Assembly: GCA_029266635.1 (NCBI GenBank)
Contig: JAQSWM010000004.1
Coordinates: 248,001 to 312,000, forward strand
From: Sphingobacteriaceae bacterium
GTDB lineage: Bacteria > Bacteroidota > Bacteroidia > Sphingobacteriales > Sphingobacteriaceae
Length of the DNA: 64,000 bases
Direction: 5' to 3'
Shown: positions 35,502 to 45,576 of the stretch, in pieces
Layout: each line of letters begins with the position of its first letter
Numbering within the stretch: position 1 is the stretch's first letter
Notes under the pieces: generated by a model
Told to the model about the DNA's origin: nothing
What the model saw: the letters and a program-made list of their open reading frames with translations, nothing else
The model's database searches: none
Translations under genes and position numbers: made by a program

Positions 35502-36953
35502 CTATTTTTTATAAAAGGGGCTTGGCGCCGGCATCAAAGCTTTTGTTTCTTTCAGCCATTTGTCCAGCTCTCCGCGAAGCTTTTCAGCGATTGCCGAATT
35601 GGCAGCAATAACATTTTTCTTCTCGCCGATATCGTTCTTCACGTTGAACAGTTCCTCTATGTTAGCATCATACCACCGTATAAGTTTCCAGTCGCCGTTA
35701 AGCACCGCCGAACCTGGGGCGCCGCCCTGGTTACCGTAGTGCGGATAATGCCAGAAAATCGGGCGATGCTGCATTTTCTTTCCATTCAAAATCGGAACTA
35801 TACTTTGCCCGTCGAGATGCTGCTCTGGCATGAGCGGCTGTCCGGTCATTTGGAGCAAAGTGGGAAAGAAATCAGTGCTCACTACACTCTGTGTAGATAC
35901 TGTGCCCTTGCCCGTGTGTCCCGGCCAGCGGATGAGCAAGGGTTCGCGGATGCCGCCCTCATATAGCCAACCCTTTCCGGCCCGCAAAGGCAGATTTGAG
36001 GTAGGCTGGCCTTCAGCAGTGGACAAACCTCCGTTATCTGAAAAGAAAATGATGATTGTATTGTCGTAAATGCCTTCTTTCTTTAGCTGATCGATTACCC
36101 TTCCTACTCCATCGTCCATAGCTTCAACCATCGCGGCATAAACCGCACTGCTTTGCACTACACGAACTTTGCTCTGTCCTTCATCTTTAAATTCATCTGT
36201 TAGCCCAAGTCTTTTCCTTTTCTCCTCATATTTTTTAATCACTTCAGCTTTTGCCTCCTGTGGAATATGGACGGAATAGTTAGGCAGATAGGCAAAGAAA
36301 GGCTTGTCTTTATGTTCTGAAATGAACTTGCAAGCTTCGTTTGCTAAACGATCTGTCAGGAACTCGCCTTTAGGCCCATCCGGAAGCATTGGATTTGAAT
36401 ATGGTGAGAAGTAGCTTTTTGGATGCCCGGCTCTGAACCCACCTTTGTTAATGTCGAAGCCCTGGTTCTGCGGCCAGAATTCCTCTGTTTCGCCTAAGTG
36501 CCATTTACCGGCGAAAAACGTAGCATATCCCCCTTTTTTCAGTGCTTCCGCGATGGTCGTCTCCTCAAGAGCCAGGCGCTCGGTGTAAGGTGCAGGTAAG
36601 AGCTTTCGCTGAGCGCTGTTTTTAGATGTAGCTGTAATTTCATCCGGTTGAGGCGCACCGAAGAAATCGGTTGTATTGGTGCGCACGGGATATTTTCCAG
36701 TCATTATGCTTGCCCGCGTAGGCGAACAAACCGGACAGGCTGCATAGGCATTCTTAAAGATCATGGACTCCGCAGCCAGCTTTTTGATGTTCGGAGTTTC
36801 GTAAAAAGTTGTTCCGAATGGCTGTACGTCCGTCCAGCCCAGATCATCTATCAAAAAGAAGACAATGTTGGGTTGTTTGGCAGTTTCGGCATCTGCCTGT
36901 TGCAAGCTTAAACCTGCGGTTAACAGGAACAAGCCAAGTGCTTTTAGATTCAT
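35502..36953 (-). CDS. Secreted sulfatase, FGly type (CSPTR), near xylose genes
   Basis: This 483-residue S1 sulfatase has a signal peptide (1-22, ending ADA). Metal-binding D36/D37 lie in LIDDLGWTD. The formylglycine cysteine is C76 in CPVCSPTRASIMTG. KWHLGETEEFWPQNQGFD and FFSDNGGLST follow. It has a longer insert (about 90-120) than its three neighbours and a C-terminal DWKLIRWYDANIEELFNVK strand. The start at 36953 begins the signal peptide; the frame opens five codons earlier. It is separated by 93 bp from the toroid protein downstream and 134 bp from xylA upstream, so it may start a sulfatase operon. CSPTR rather than CSPSR is normal for this phylum. Confidence 0.92.
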   Translation of the reverse strand: MNLKALGLFLLTAGLSLQQADAETAKQPNIVFFLIDDLGWTDVQPFGTTFYETPNIKKLAAESMIFKNAYAACPVCSPTRASIMTGKYPVRTNTTDFFGAPQPDEITATSKNSAQRKLLPAPYTERLALEETTIAEALKKGGYATFFAGKWHLGETEEFWPQNQGFDINKGGFRAGHPKSYFSPYSNPMLPDGPKGEFLTDRLANEACKFISEHKDKPFFAYLPNYSVHIPQEAKAEVIKKYEEKRKRLGLTDEFKDEGQSKVRVVQSSAVYAAMVEAMDDGVGRVIDQLKKEGIYDNTIIIFFSDNGGLSTAEGQPTSNLPLRAGKGWLYEGGIREPLLIRWPGHTGKGTVSTQSVVSTDFFPTLLQMTGQPLMPEQHLDGQSIVPILNGKKMQHRPIFWHYPHYGNQGGAPGSAVLNGDWKLIRWYDANIEELFNVKNDIGEKKNVIAANSAIAEKLRGELDKWLKETKALMPAPSPFYKK

Positions 36954-37087
36954 TTTTTGCCGGAGCATTTAGGTTAGCACGATAGATCAGTCGTTGAAAA
37001 ATTGAGATCTCTAAATTACGCGGCAATTGCCCTACAAACCAAATGTGCAATCTATCAATTTGATTACGTTCTGGTGCCGGAGAGCCT

Positions 37088-38419
37088 TTAGATATATCGG
37101 TTTATCAAATTCTCCAGATACTCCTGCCTGCCGCTTCTCACTTCCGGCTCACCATTTTGCATTGCATATTGGCGAAGATCTTCCAGGCTCAATGAACCGT
37201 TCTCAAACTCTTTCCCTTTGCCGTTATCAAATGACGAATAACGTTCTTCCCTCACCTTCCTGTAATCTGATTTTTGCATGATGTTGTCGGCTGTTATAAG
37301 CGCACGGGCAAAAATGTCCATTCCGCCGATGTGGGCGTAGAACAAATCTTTAGCGTCCGTTGAGTTTCTGCGGATCTTCGCATCAAAGTTCACGCCTCCA
37401 CCCTGCAAGCCGCCAGCTTCCAGGATGATCAGCATTGCTTCGGTGATCTCGTTAATATCATTTGGGAACTGATCCGTGTCCCAGCCATTTTGATTATCTC
37501 CGCGGTTAGCGTCAATAGAGCCTAGCAAACCTGCATCTGCAGCTACCTGCAACTCGTGCTGGAATGTGTGCCCGGCGAGCGTAGCATGGTTCACTTCAAT
37601 GTTCAGTTTAAAATCATCGAGGAGTTTGTACTTCTGCAAAAACCCAATCACGGTTGCGCAGTCGTAATCATACTGATGTTTGGTGGGCTCGCAGGGTTTG
37701 GGCTCTATGAAAAAGGTGCCTTTAAAGCCGTTCTTGCGGGCATAGTCGCGGGCAGTGTGCAGGAATTGAGCAAAGTGCTCCTGCTCACGTTTCATATTGG
37801 TGTTCAACAAAGTTTGGTATCCTTCACGACCGCCCCAAAAAACATAGTTTTCTCCGCCAAGGGCGATGGTTGCATCCAAGGCGGCTTTCACCTGGGCGGC
37901 ACCGTGCGTCAGCACATGAAAGTCAGGGTTTGTGGATGCGCCATTCATATAGCGCAAATGAGAAAACAAGTTGGCTGTTCCCCAAAGCAGGTTTACCCCG
38001 CTTTGCTGCTGCTTGGTTTTAGCGTATTCAACCAAAGCTTGCAGGCGGCTCTCATTTTCCTGAATGTCGTTTCCATAATCAACCACATCCACATCGTGGA
38101 AACAGTAATAAGGCAAATTCAACTTGGTGATAAATTCAAAAGCCGCATCCATTTTATCTTTCGCACGCTCCACCGGATCAGGATTTTTATCCCATTCAAA
38201 GATGTGCGTTGGCCCGCCAAACGGATCGCTGCCATTGCCCACAAATGAATGCCAGTAAGCACAGGCAAACTTGAAATGCTCTTTCATGGATTTGCCGGCA
38301 ACGAGCCTATTTTCGTCATACCACCTGAATGCCATCGGATTATCCGATTCAATCCCTTCGAATTGTATCTGGCCTATGCCTTTAAAAAATTCCTTTTCGC
38401 CTGTAATTACGTTGCCCAT
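37088..38419 (-). CDS. xylA: Xylose isomerase
   Basis: This 443-residue cytoplasmic enzyme converts D-xylose to D-xylulose. It is a class II xylose isomerase by length. Conserved features are H108 in YYCFHDVD, the VFWGGREGY signature at 193-201, the [14 protein letters not shown] segment at 238-251 (metal-binding E239 and the catalytic-site Lys in KPCEP), and [10 protein letters not shown] at 275-284. DANRGD near 303-308 completes the metal site. The gene follows xylB by 5 bp in the same direction, forming the xylB-xylA operon. Upstream sulfatase genes on the same strand are 134 bp away and may or may not be co-transcribed. Confidence 0.95.
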   Translation of the reverse strand: MGNVITGEKEFFKGIGQIQFEGIESDNPMAFRWYDENRLVAGKSMKEHFKFACAYWHSFVGNGSDPFGGPTHIFEWDKNPDPVERAKDKMDAAFEFITKLNLPYYCFHDVDVVDYGNDIQENESRLQALVEYAKTKQQQSGVNLLWGTANLFSHLRYMNGASTNPDFHVLTHGAAQVKAALDATIALGGENYVFWGGREGYQTLLNTNMKREQEHFAQFLHTARDYARKNGFKGTFFIEPKPCEPTKHQYDYDCATVIGFLQKYKLLDDFKLNIEVNHATLAGHTFQHELQVAADAGLLGSIDANRGDNQNGWDTDQFPNDINEITEAMLIILEAGGLQGGGVNFDAKIRRNSTDAKDLFYAHIGGMDIFARALITADNIMQKSDYRKVREERYSSFDNGKGKEFENGSLSLEDLRQYAMQNGEPEVRSGRQEYLENLINRYI

Positions 38420-38424
38420 TTTTA

Positions 38425-39906
38425 TTAATGTCTTGATGTTAGTTCTTTATTTAACTCTGTTTTCCAATCCTGGTACAGCTCTTCATATAGTTCATGCTGC
38501 TTTGGCTCGATCCTCTTTGCAGCAGACATGTGCGCAAAAACTTCATCAATACCGAAAGCTCCTGCTCCTATTCCGGCACCGATCGCTGCGCCCACGCTTC
38601 CATCGTTCTCAAATAATTCAACAGGAGTATTGCAGGCATTCACAAATGACTGGCAAAATACCTTACTTAAAAACATGTTTGCCTTTCCTGCCCGGATAAT
38701 CTGCGGGCTCATCCCGTTTTTCCGCATAATGTCGAGCCCGTAGCGGAATGCAAACGCAATCCCCTCCTGAGATGCCCGGAACACATGTGCCTGCGAATGT
38801 ATGTTCAGATCGATGTTCTTGAAGTGAGCACCGACAATTTTGTTATTCAGCATCCGCTCTGCGCCATTACCAAAAGGCAGCACGCGTAAGCCATCGCTTC
38901 CCGGCTTGATTGCAACAGCTTCCTCATTCATCCGCTTGTAATCAGGTGCCCCGGATAATGCCTTCACCCACTTATTCAAGATACCTACTCCATTGATGCA
39001 AAGCAAAACGCCAATGCGTTTCTCATTGCTGCTGTAATTTACATGAGCAAAGGAATTGATCCGCGAATCCTGATCGTAGATCAATTTATCGCTTACGCCG
39101 TAAATCACGCCCGAGGTTCCGGCTGTGGCAGCCACTTCACCGGGCTTGAGCACATTGAGGGATAAAGCGTTGTTCGGCTGGTCGCCGGATTTATACGTTA
39201 CCGAAATTCCTGCGGATAAGCCCAATAGTTCAGCAACTTCCGGCGAAAGCCTGCCGTGTTCTGAAAACACATCTTGAACTTTTGGAAGGAGCGTTTGGCT
39301 GAAACCAAAATGCTCCATCACATCCTTAGAAACAGCATCATTCACGAAATCCCAAAACACACCTTCCGACATTGCCGAGACTGAAGTTGTGATTTCGCCT
39401 GTAAGTTTCATCGCAATAAAATCGCCGGGAAGCATTGCTTTATCAGCTTTAGCGAAGACTTCAGGCTCATTATCCTTTACCCAACTGAGCTTGGAAGCGG
39501 TAAAGTTGCCGGGAGAATTCAGCATGTGCGAGAGGCTTTTTTCTTTTCCAATGGCATTGAAAGCATCATTGCCGATCTCCACCGCCCGGCTATCGCACCA
39601 GATAATGGAATTGCGCAAACAGTTCTGATCCTTGTCAACCAGCATGAGCCCGTGCATCTGGTAAGCGATGCCTATTGCAGAAATATCGGTTGAGTTATAT
39701 TTCCCAGAAGCGTGGCATTTCAGAATAGCTTGCTGAACCTGCTCCCACCACATCTCGGGGCGCTGCTCCGCCCATCCCGGTGCAGGGACAATGATTTCAG
39801 ATTCAGCCTCAGGAAACTGAACTGACGAAATGCACTTCCTTGTCTGTGAATCAACAACAGAAACCTTAACAGACGATGTCCCTACATCTATTCCTAATAA
39901 AAGCAT
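38425..39906 (-). CDS. xylB: Xylulokinase (FGGY family)
   Basis: This 493-residue carbohydrate kinase phosphorylates D-xylulose to xylulose 5-phosphate, which enters the pentose-phosphate pathway. The first phosphate-binding loop [11 protein letters not shown] is at residues 5-15. [12 protein letters not shown] (about 83-94) and WCDSRA (about 109-114) are substrate-side motifs, and the second ATP-binding [12 protein letters not shown] is near 261-272. The C-terminal [19 protein letters not shown] segment is typical of xylulokinases. It is the first gene of the xylBA operon. A near-perfect inverted repeat lies just upstream of the ATG. No transporter or AraC/LacI/ROK-type XylR gene is in the window. 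Confidence 0.93.
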   Translation of the reverse strand: MLLLGIDVGTSSVKVSVVDSQTRKCISSVQFPEAESEIIVPAPGWAEQRPEMWWEQVQQAILKCHASGKYNSTDISAIGIAYQMHGLMLVDKDQNCLRNSIIWCDSRAVEIGNDAFNAIGKEKSLSHMLNSPGNFTASKLSWVKDNEPEVFAKADKAMLPGDFIAMKLTGEITTSVSAMSEGVFWDFVNDAVSKDVMEHFGFSQTLLPKVQDVFSEHGRLSPEVAELLGLSAGISVTYKSGDQPNNALSLNVLKPGEVAATAGTSGVIYGVSDKLIYDQDSRINSFAHVNYSSNEKRIGVLLCINGVGILNKWVKALSGAPDYKRMNEEAVAIKPGSDGLRVLPFGNGAERMLNNKIVGAHFKNIDLNIHSQAHVFRASQEGIAFAFRYGLDIMRKNGMSPQIIRAGKANMFLSKVFCQSFVNACNTPVELFENDGSVGAAIGAGIGAGAFGIDEVFAHMSAAKRIEPKQHELYEELYQDWKTELNKELTSRH

Positions 39907-39916
39907 TGTAAGCGGT

Positions 39917-39932
39917 TAGCGATGCATCGTTA
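39917..39932. promoter_or_regulatory. Candidate operator of the xylBA operon
   Basis: A 16-bp inverted repeat centred between 39924 and 39925 (TAgCGATG/CATCGtTA; 7 of 8 pairs match) lies 11-26 bases upstream of the xylB start. A second copy of the inner GATGCAT word follows at 39933-39939. The CG-containing dyad resembles sites of LacI-type regulators. Confidence 0.35.
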
Positions 39933-40066
39933 GATGCATTCAAAGATTTGCTAATTTGGGCAATCATTTGTTTACTTTCTTATCTAATTTACACACTTTT
40001 CAGGCAAACATTGCTTTCCCTCACAGTAAGGAAAAAGTTAATGTTAGCAAGAGAAATAAATCCTGC

Positions 40067-40096
40067 TTGTTCTCCAAAACAAATGTGTTAATTTTC
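40067..40096 (+). promoter_or_regulatory. Candidate promoter for the metallophosphoesterase gene
   Basis: TTG at 40067-40069 and TAATTTTC at 40089-40096 are 19 bases apart. The -7 box differs from TAnnTTTG in the last base. The leader to the ATG at 40117 would be about 14 bases. Confidence 0.4.
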
Positions 40097-40116
40097 AGAC
40101 ATCTTAAATCCATCAC

Positions 40117-41199
40117 ATGAACCTCTACTCCAAATTTAAGCTGATCTGCATAGCTGCATTAGTCGGCAATGCATTAAGCTGTACAACCACATCTATTTCC
40201 TCGCACTCAGATTTTGGAGTGAGCAAAGGCGATCAGGTAATCTCAATCGCTGTTCTGCCCGATACGCAATACTACACTCATGAGGTTCATGGCGGCAACA
40301 TGCAGATGTTTCACGATCAGATTGACTGGATCCGCAAGAACCGTAAAAATGAGAACATTGCTTATGTAGTGCATCTGGGCGATATCACCGACCGGAATGT
40401 GGATGAGGAATGGCTGCGTGCAAAAGATGCCATGTACAAGCTGGAAGAAGATAATATTCCTTACGGGATGGCAGTGGGCAATCACGACGAGGCTCCAAAC
40501 ATTACTTTTAAACAGGGCAATCCGAATACGCTTTACACCAAATACTTCGGAACGGAGCATTTTAAAAGCAAGCCCTGGTATGGCGGGCAACTCGAGGTAA
40601 ACGGCAACAGCGACAACCACTTCGACTTGTTCAGCGCCGGCGGACAAAAGTTCATAGCAGTTTACTTTGCTTATAACGAAGAGAACCGCCTTATCAAACA
40701 ACGTGATCTTGCATACGAGAAACGCGTGATGGCCTGGACGGATAGCATCCTGAACAAATACGCTGATCGGAAAGCCATTATGATCACGCACAGCATGCTT
40801 AACCGCACCAAAACCACCAAGAGCGAGGTGATGTATGGCACCGACCGCGAAGACGTGATGCCAACATTTACCAAGCAGGGCACTCAGATTTATAACATGG
40901 CAAAAAAGCACCCGAATGTTTTCCTGATGCTCGGTGGGCACATTGCCGGCGAGGGATTCAGGCGGGATGAGTACCAGGGAAATGTGATCAAGACTTACCT
41001 GGCTGATTATCAAAGTCGGCAGAGTGCGCCTTTCGGCGGAGAGAAGGACCGCAATGGCGGGAATGGCCTGATGCGGCTGATGCGCTTCAACCTGACTAAA
41101 CAAACGGTGAGCATTATCACCTTCGCACCTCGTGCCAGTGGAGAAATAATCAGGGAAGAAGACGGCGACAGCCAGTTTACAGAGCCGCTGTTCAGGTAA
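40117..41199 (+). CDS. Calcineurin-like metallophosphoesterase lipoprotein
   Basis: This 360-residue exported enzyme has a lipoprotein signal (1-21, lipobox region NALSC, Cys22). The dimetal phosphoesterase motifs are in order: D49 in LPDTQYY (with Gln where many relatives have His), D89 in HLGDITDR, GNHDEAPN at 121-128, ITHSMLN near 228, and GGHIAGEG near 273. These residues bind two metal ions and activate water to hydrolyse phosphomono- or diesters. DTQ in place of DxH is known in some exported members. The gene is divergent from xylB with 210 bp between them. Whether it belongs to the sugar locus functionally is unclear. Candidate substrates include nucleotides or phosphorylated glycans. 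Confidence 0.85.
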   Translation: MNLYSKFKLICIAALVGNALSCTTTSISSHSDFGVSKGDQVISIAVLPDTQYYTHEVHGGNMQMFHDQIDWIRKNRKNENIAYVVHLGDITDRNVDEEWLRAKDAMYKLEEDNIPYGMAVGNHDEAPNITFKQGNPNTLYTKYFGTEHFKSKPWYGGQLEVNGNSDNHFDLFSAGGQKFIAVYFAYNEENRLIKQRDLAYEKRVMAWTDSILNKYADRKAIMITHSMLNRTKTTKSEVMYGTDREDVMPTFTKQGTQIYNMAKKHPNVFLMLGGHIAGEGFRRDEYQGNVIKTYLADYQSRQSAPFGGEKDRNGGNGLMRLMRFNLTKQTVSIITFAPRASGEIIREEDGDSQFTEPLFR

Positions 41200-41497
41200 G
41201 AGGATTGGTTTATGTCTGGGAGGAGTTCGAGGGGTGGCTTCAGAGGATACCCCCTTGCCCGCGTTGTCAGGCTGAGCGGAATCGAAGCCTGTGCGTTAGA
41301 GCCAGTAAACTAGTTCTAATAGATAGAGCCAGTCCTTCTGCCTATGATTTTCATCTAAGACTTTACTTCCCGGTCCTAATGGGTACACCACTACTGTGCT
41401 CCATCACACCTCTGAGAAGGCACTACAATTTCATAATCCGAGCATTATTTTCGTTATGGCTTAGATTTTGCATGATTGGTTAAAACCAAGGAGGAAA
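41200..41497. other. 298-bp intergenic region
   Basis: No reliable gene is present; a 92-codon frame is judged spurious. It holds the repeat at 41266-41290 and, at its right end, an unusually strong Shine-Dalgarno sequence (AAGGAGG) before the DUF4476 gene. No clear TAnnTTTG element was found. Confidence 0.5.
41266..41290. repeat. Short intergenic palindromic element
   Basis: The arms AGGCT/AGCCT enclose GAGCGGAATCGA, and the segment reads GTCA-x-GCTGAG-n4-TCGAAG. The same pattern occurs, more degraded and in the other direction, at 13535-13557. Confidence 0.45.
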
Positions 41498-43156
41498 ATG
41501 AAAATGAAAGCAATAACTACGCTGCTCATCAGCGGCTTTGTGGCGTTGTCTGGAATTGCGAGCGCCAATACAGTAACCTTAATTTTTAAGGGGATCACTA
41601 AAAATACCAACAACTATCAGGTTTCACTTGATGGCAAGAACTATTATTCAAACACGAATACCCAGAGCGGACAAGTAACCATTGACAACTTACCCCTGGG
41701 CCGCCACACATTAAAAGTATACAAGCTGCGATACAACAGCACAAAATATAATGGGCGCACCAAGAATACGCTTGTTTATACAAAGGTTTTTGAACTCCGT
41801 CAGGGCTACGATATGAGCATCATCGTGCAGAATAATGGCAAAGTACTTTTTAGCGAAGATCAAGGTGAATTATCAGGCAGCGGAAATACTTCAGCTAATG
41901 GAATGAGTCTAAGCGCTTTTAACACGTTGGTACAAACGGTTGCAAACAGCAGATCCCAATCAACACGTGCAAATACTATTCAAAATGCCTTAGCCAATAG
42001 CGACAATTACTTCACTACAAATCAGGTGAGGCAATTGATTGTGATGGTGACATCTGAGAACAGTCGGCTTGCATTAGTTAAACTTGCGCACAACAGGGTA
42101 ACTGATCCGGCTAGCTTCAATACACTAATTGATTTATTCAAGAGCACTGCCTACCGTAATGAGTTTAACAACTACATGGCTTTAAACGGTGGGCAAACTG
42201 TCGGCAGTACCGGACAACAAATGTCTGATTATCAGTTCAACAGCCTTTTACAGAATGTTCGTGGCCAATGGGCGCAATCTGCTAAGGCTGAGACCGTACA
42301 TGAAGCGTTTGCAAACAACAATAACTATTTCACAACGGCTCAGGTCAGGGAACTGGTTACTATGGTTACTTCAGAGAGCGATCGATTGTCGCTTGTAAAA
42401 CTTGTTTACCGCGGAGTGGTTGACAAGCCTAATTTCGGGACCTTAGCAGATCTGTTTACCAGCACATACTACAGAAACCAATTCTATACCTATGCTGGCA
42501 TCACAGCACCTCCGGCTCAAACCGGCACAAACACCCAACTCTCCGCTTATCAGTTCAATAATTTAATTCAAACAGTTAAGAACCAATGGTCGCAATCATT
42601 GAAGGGGCAAACGATACACGATGCCTTTGCCAACAGCAACAACTATTTCACCACAGCGCAGATCAGGCAGTTGCTTGAGCTTATCACCTCAGAACCGGAT
42701 AGGTTACAGCTTGTTAAGCTAGCTTACAAACAAACAACTGACCAGGCAAATTTCAGTTCCCTGGCAGATATGTTTACCAGTACAACGTATCGTATTGAGT
42801 TTAACGATTATGTATATGCGCAGGGAGGAACCAACACCACAAACACAACTGTAAAAAGCCCAATGGCAAGTGCCGACTTTGATATGCTGGTGCTCGGCGT
42901 GCGTGCCAACCTGTTGCAGTTTCTAAAGGTTAGTAGCGAAACCAACATCTTCAACAATCAGAGCTATTATTTTACCACTGCACAAGTACGCGAGCTGATA
43001 TCGCTGATCAACTCCGAAAGCAGCAGGCTTGACCTTGCAAAACTCGCATACAAAACCGTAACGGATCGGGAGAACTATAGCCAATTAAATGACCTGTTCG
43101 AGAGTCAGGCAAACCGCGATGCATTCACAGCATACGTTCAGGCATATCGGGACTAA
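41498..43156 (+). CDS. Exported protein with four DUF4476 repeats
   Basis: This 552-residue protein has a signal peptide (about 1-24, ending IASA) and an N-terminal beta domain (about 26-105). That domain contains SGQVTIDNLPLGRHTLKVY, the small PEGA-like fold that often precedes DUF4476. Four helical repeats of about 95 residues follow. Each contains the words NNYFTT-xQ-xR-x-L (or similar), TSE-xxRL-xLVKLAY and a final Y-R-xx-F-xx-Y helix, at about 145-235, 240-325, 345-435 and 465-550. Repeats 2 and 3 are the most alike. Known DUF4476 proteins usually carry one or two copies, so four suggests recent tandem expansion. Function unknown. Start may instead be the ATG six bases later, which has better spacing from the Shine-Dalgarno. 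Confidence 0.75.
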   Translation: MKMKAITTLLISGFVALSGIASANTVTLIFKGITKNTNNYQVSLDGKNYYSNTNTQSGQVTIDNLPLGRHTLKVYKLRYNSTKYNGRTKNTLVYTKVFELRQGYDMSIIVQNNGKVLFSEDQGELSGSGNTSANGMSLSAFNTLVQTVANSRSQSTRANTIQNALANSDNYFTTNQVRQLIVMVTSENSRLALVKLAHNRVTDPASFNTLIDLFKSTAYRNEFNNYMALNGGQTVGSTGQQMSDYQFNSLLQNVRGQWAQSAKAETVHEAFANNNNYFTTAQVRELVTMVTSESDRLSLVKLVYRGVVDKPNFGTLADLFTSTYYRNQFYTYAGITAPPAQTGTNTQLSAYQFNNLIQTVKNQWSQSLKGQTIHDAFANSNNYFTTAQIRQLLELITSEPDRLQLVKLAYKQTTDQANFSSLADMFTSTTYRIEFNDYVYAQGGTNTTNTTVKSPMASADFDMLVLGVRANLLQFLKVSSETNIFNNQSYYFTTAQVRELISLINSESSRLDLAKLAYKTVTDRENYSQLNDLFESQANRDAFTAYVQAYRD

Positions 43157-43170
43157 AACCGATGGTGAAT

Positions 43171-43227
43171 AGCTGGCTCAATACTGTAATCCTAAGGGAT
43201 AGCAGCGTGTTGAGCCAGCTTTTTTTA
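43171..43227. terminator. Terminator between DUF4476 and M1 peptidase genes
   Basis: AGCTGGCTCAA (43171-43181) pairs with TTGAGCCAGCT (43210-43220) and is followed by seven T. A smaller inner hairpin (ATCC/GGAT) sits in the loop. Confidence 0.8.
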
Positions 43228-43311
43228 TTTAGGCTTGTTCAAGCAATACATTAAACTGCAATATTTAGCAGAAGCTAAGCTCTCAAATTTAACATTCTTA
43301 TCTCAATCCTT

Positions 43312-45267
43312 TCACGGCGTAACAACCAGCACATTATTTCCGGAATTTACATCCGGTAAACGCTTATCCGGATCTATTGATACAGACTTGATAGCTGATG
43401 TTGATGGATACCTGAATGTCCAGCTGGCATCGCGTTGCCAAACCTGTACAGGCAATTTCACCGTATCTGTTTTGCCATCGGTTCGAACGATTTGAACCGT
43501 AACGGGCATTGGAATCTCACCCTTATTCTCGATCGTGATCAAGGCGCCTTGAGCGGCATCATCTTTTACATACTTCACGGAGGTTACTGCCTGGTCGACT
43601 TTCCCGGCAGTAAAGAACCAGCCTTTCCAGAACCAGTTGAGGTCCTCTCCTGCCGCATTGTTCATAGACCGGAAGAAATCTGATGGCTGCGGATGTTTGA
43701 AAGCCCAATTCTTAATGTATTGGTTAAAAGCATAGTCGAACAGCTCAGGTCCGATCACTTCTGTCCGAAGAATATCCAGGCCGACTGCCGTTTTGTTGTA
43801 GTACAAACCATATTCGCTTAAGGAAATGGCTTCGGGCGGTGTCATCAGCGGATCGTTGTTTTTAATCAATGCCGGCACAATCGCCCGGGCAGGCCGGGTA
43901 GCGGCATTCCAATACTCCCCATTGTTGAACATCTGGGTGGCGTACTCATTAATGAAGGTATTAAAACCCTCATCCTGCCACATAAACTTCCGCTCGTTCG
44001 ATCCCACAATCATCGGGAACCAGTTATGCCCAATTTCATGTGTAACATCGCCCCAAAGCTGAGCCTTTTTAAAATTAGCAAGGCAAAAAATAATGCCGGG
44101 ATATTCCATCCCCAATGCCACCCCCGACACGTTGACTGCCGAGTTCCATGGATATTCAAAGTATTTCTGCGAATAGATTTCTATGCTGCGTTTCAGGTAT
44201 TCTGTAGACCGTCCCCACGCATCAATGCCAGCACTTTCAACCGGGTAAGCCGACATGGCGATGCCTTTTCTTCCGGAAGGAAGGTTTACCCTTGCCGCAT
44301 CCCAGATGAAAGCTTTGGATGCCGCCCACGCAATATCGCGACTGTTCAGCATCTTGAAGTGCCAGGTTAGGTTGGGAATTTTGGTGGGTCTGGTGCCGGG
44401 CTGCCGGATCTCTTCCGGGTTGATGATCATTACCGTTTTATCGCTGTTACGAGCTTGTGCCAATCTGCTGATCTGTTTGCTTGTGAGCACTTCTGTGGGA
44501 TTTTGCAGATCGCCGGAACCTACCACCACCATGTCTGATGGCGCTGTGATGTAGTAATCAAAGTTGCCATACTCAAGATAGAATTCACCAAGCCCCATAT
44601 AAGGCAAGGTGTTCCAGCCTTCGATGTCATCGTACACGCACATGCGAGGATACCATTGCGCAATTTCGTAAACATAGCCGTTCTTGGTATTCAGCCTGCC
44701 CATCCTGTCGGCACCGTAAACCGGGATAGCGAAGTTGTAATTTACCTTCACCTGTACCTTATCGCCTTTGGCACCGAGCGGGGTTTTCAGGCGCACCTGC
44801 ATACGAGCGTCTGAAAGTACCGGCTTTGCCGTGTAAGCGACTCCTTTGTAGATCACTGATACAGACGAAATATGGTAGCCACCGCGATTAAATCCTTTCA
44901 CATCAAACCGGTCGCCGGAGATTGGAGTGGTGGCAGCACCGCGGCTGTTAGGGTCAAACAAGTTCTGATCTAATTGCAGCCATAAATAATCGAGTTTATC
45001 CGGGCTGTTATTGGTGTAAGATATTAGCACCTGACCGGTAACCGAGGTGTCACGCTCGCTTAATGTAGCACGAATTTCATAGTCGGCACGGTTTTGCCAG
45101 TATTGCGGTCCGGGCTTTCCGCTCGACGAACGCATTTCGTTGGGAGGAAAGTCCCAGTTTACCGGACCGAAGAGTTCGCGGTGATTATACTTTAGCGTGT
45201 CGGCAGTTTGTGCAAAAGACGAAAGTGTGGCGCACAGGCAAGCTGCAATTACTGTAATCCTGAACAT
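43312..45267 (-). CDS. Exported M1-family zinc aminopeptidase
   Basis: This 651-residue metallopeptidase has a signal peptide (1-20, SSFAQ) and an N-terminal beta-saddle, then the thermolysin-like catalytic domain. The zinc motif is HEIGHNW at 410-416 with the third ligand E433 in [12 protein letters not shown]. The exopeptidase motif GMEYP (386-390) replaces the usual GAMEN, as in other Bacteroidota M1 members. The C-terminal portion contains the [21 protein letters not shown]-like stretch, placing it with periplasmic M1 enzymes that process peptides for nutrition. Its end is convergent with the DUF4476 gene across a terminator. It is probably periplasmic. Confidence 0.9.
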   Translation of the reverse strand: MFRITVIAACLCATLSSFAQTADTLKYNHRELFGPVNWDFPPNEMRSSSGKPGPQYWQNRADYEIRATLSERDTSVTGQVLISYTNNSPDKLDYLWLQLDQNLFDPNSRGAATTPISGDRFDVKGFNRGGYHISSVSVIYKGVAYTAKPVLSDARMQVRLKTPLGAKGDKVQVKVNYNFAIPVYGADRMGRLNTKNGYVYEIAQWYPRMCVYDDIEGWNTLPYMGLGEFYLEYGNFDYYITAPSDMVVVGSGDLQNPTEVLTSKQISRLAQARNSDKTVMIINPEEIRQPGTRPTKIPNLTWHFKMLNSRDIAWAASKAFIWDAARVNLPSGRKGIAMSAYPVESAGIDAWGRSTEYLKRSIEIYSQKYFEYPWNSAVNVSGVALGMEYPGIIFCLANFKKAQLWGDVTHEIGHNWFPMIVGSNERKFMWQDEGFNTFINEYATQMFNNGEYWNAATRPARAIVPALIKNNDPLMTPPEAISLSEYGLYYNKTAVGLDILRTEVIGPELFDYAFNQYIKNWAFKHPQPSDFFRSMNNAAGEDLNWFWKGWFFTAGKVDQAVTSVKYVKDDAAQGALITIENKGEIPMPVTVQIVRTDGKTDTVKLPVQVWQRDASWTFRYPSTSAIKSVSIDPDKRLPDVNSGNNVLVVTP

Positions 45268-45576
45268 GGCAATGAGTTTATGATTTATTCAAAGAAATAT
45301 AACCGCTGAATTGTAGGCTTGTTTTACATGCTTATCAAGGCATGATAGCCATTCATCTCGGTATGCGGATATTGATCAGTACGTAGTAGTTGCTTGTTTC
45401 CTGGTTTTATGTTTGCCGCCTGACAGTGCTATGAGCCTAAAAAATGTACGTTGCCGGTATCGGAAATGTCGGTCGATTTCAAAAACGCCGTTTGTCAATT
45501 CGCAAGTCTAAAATTTTCGTAACTTCGTCGGTTCATGCAACTTAGGTTAGAGAAGAGCGTATATACAGGCCGTTAA
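45268..45576. other. 309-bp intergenic region upstream of the EPS locus
   Basis: This region separates the divergent M1 peptidase and the response regulator. TAACTTCG at 45520-45527 is a one-mismatch -7 candidate for the EPS operon, but its nearest TTTG is 25 bases upstream. No gene, RNA or large repeat was recognised. Confidence 0.4.

Noticed and set aside
37556-38248. 230-codon plus-strand frame
   Set aside because: It is antisense to xylose isomerase, whose motifs are all present on the minus strand.
40243-41103. 286-codon minus-strand frame
   Set aside because: It is antisense to the clearly recognisable metallophosphoesterase and shows no domain or start context.
41205-41483. 92-codon plus-strand frame after the metallophosphoesterase gene
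   Set aside because: It runs through the intergenic palindromic element, has no signal, domain or codon character of a gene, and overlaps the leader of the DUF4476 gene.
45327-45344. CATGC/GCATG hairpin upstream of the EPS locus
   Set aside because: Only five base pairs and no T-run or repeat; expected by chance.
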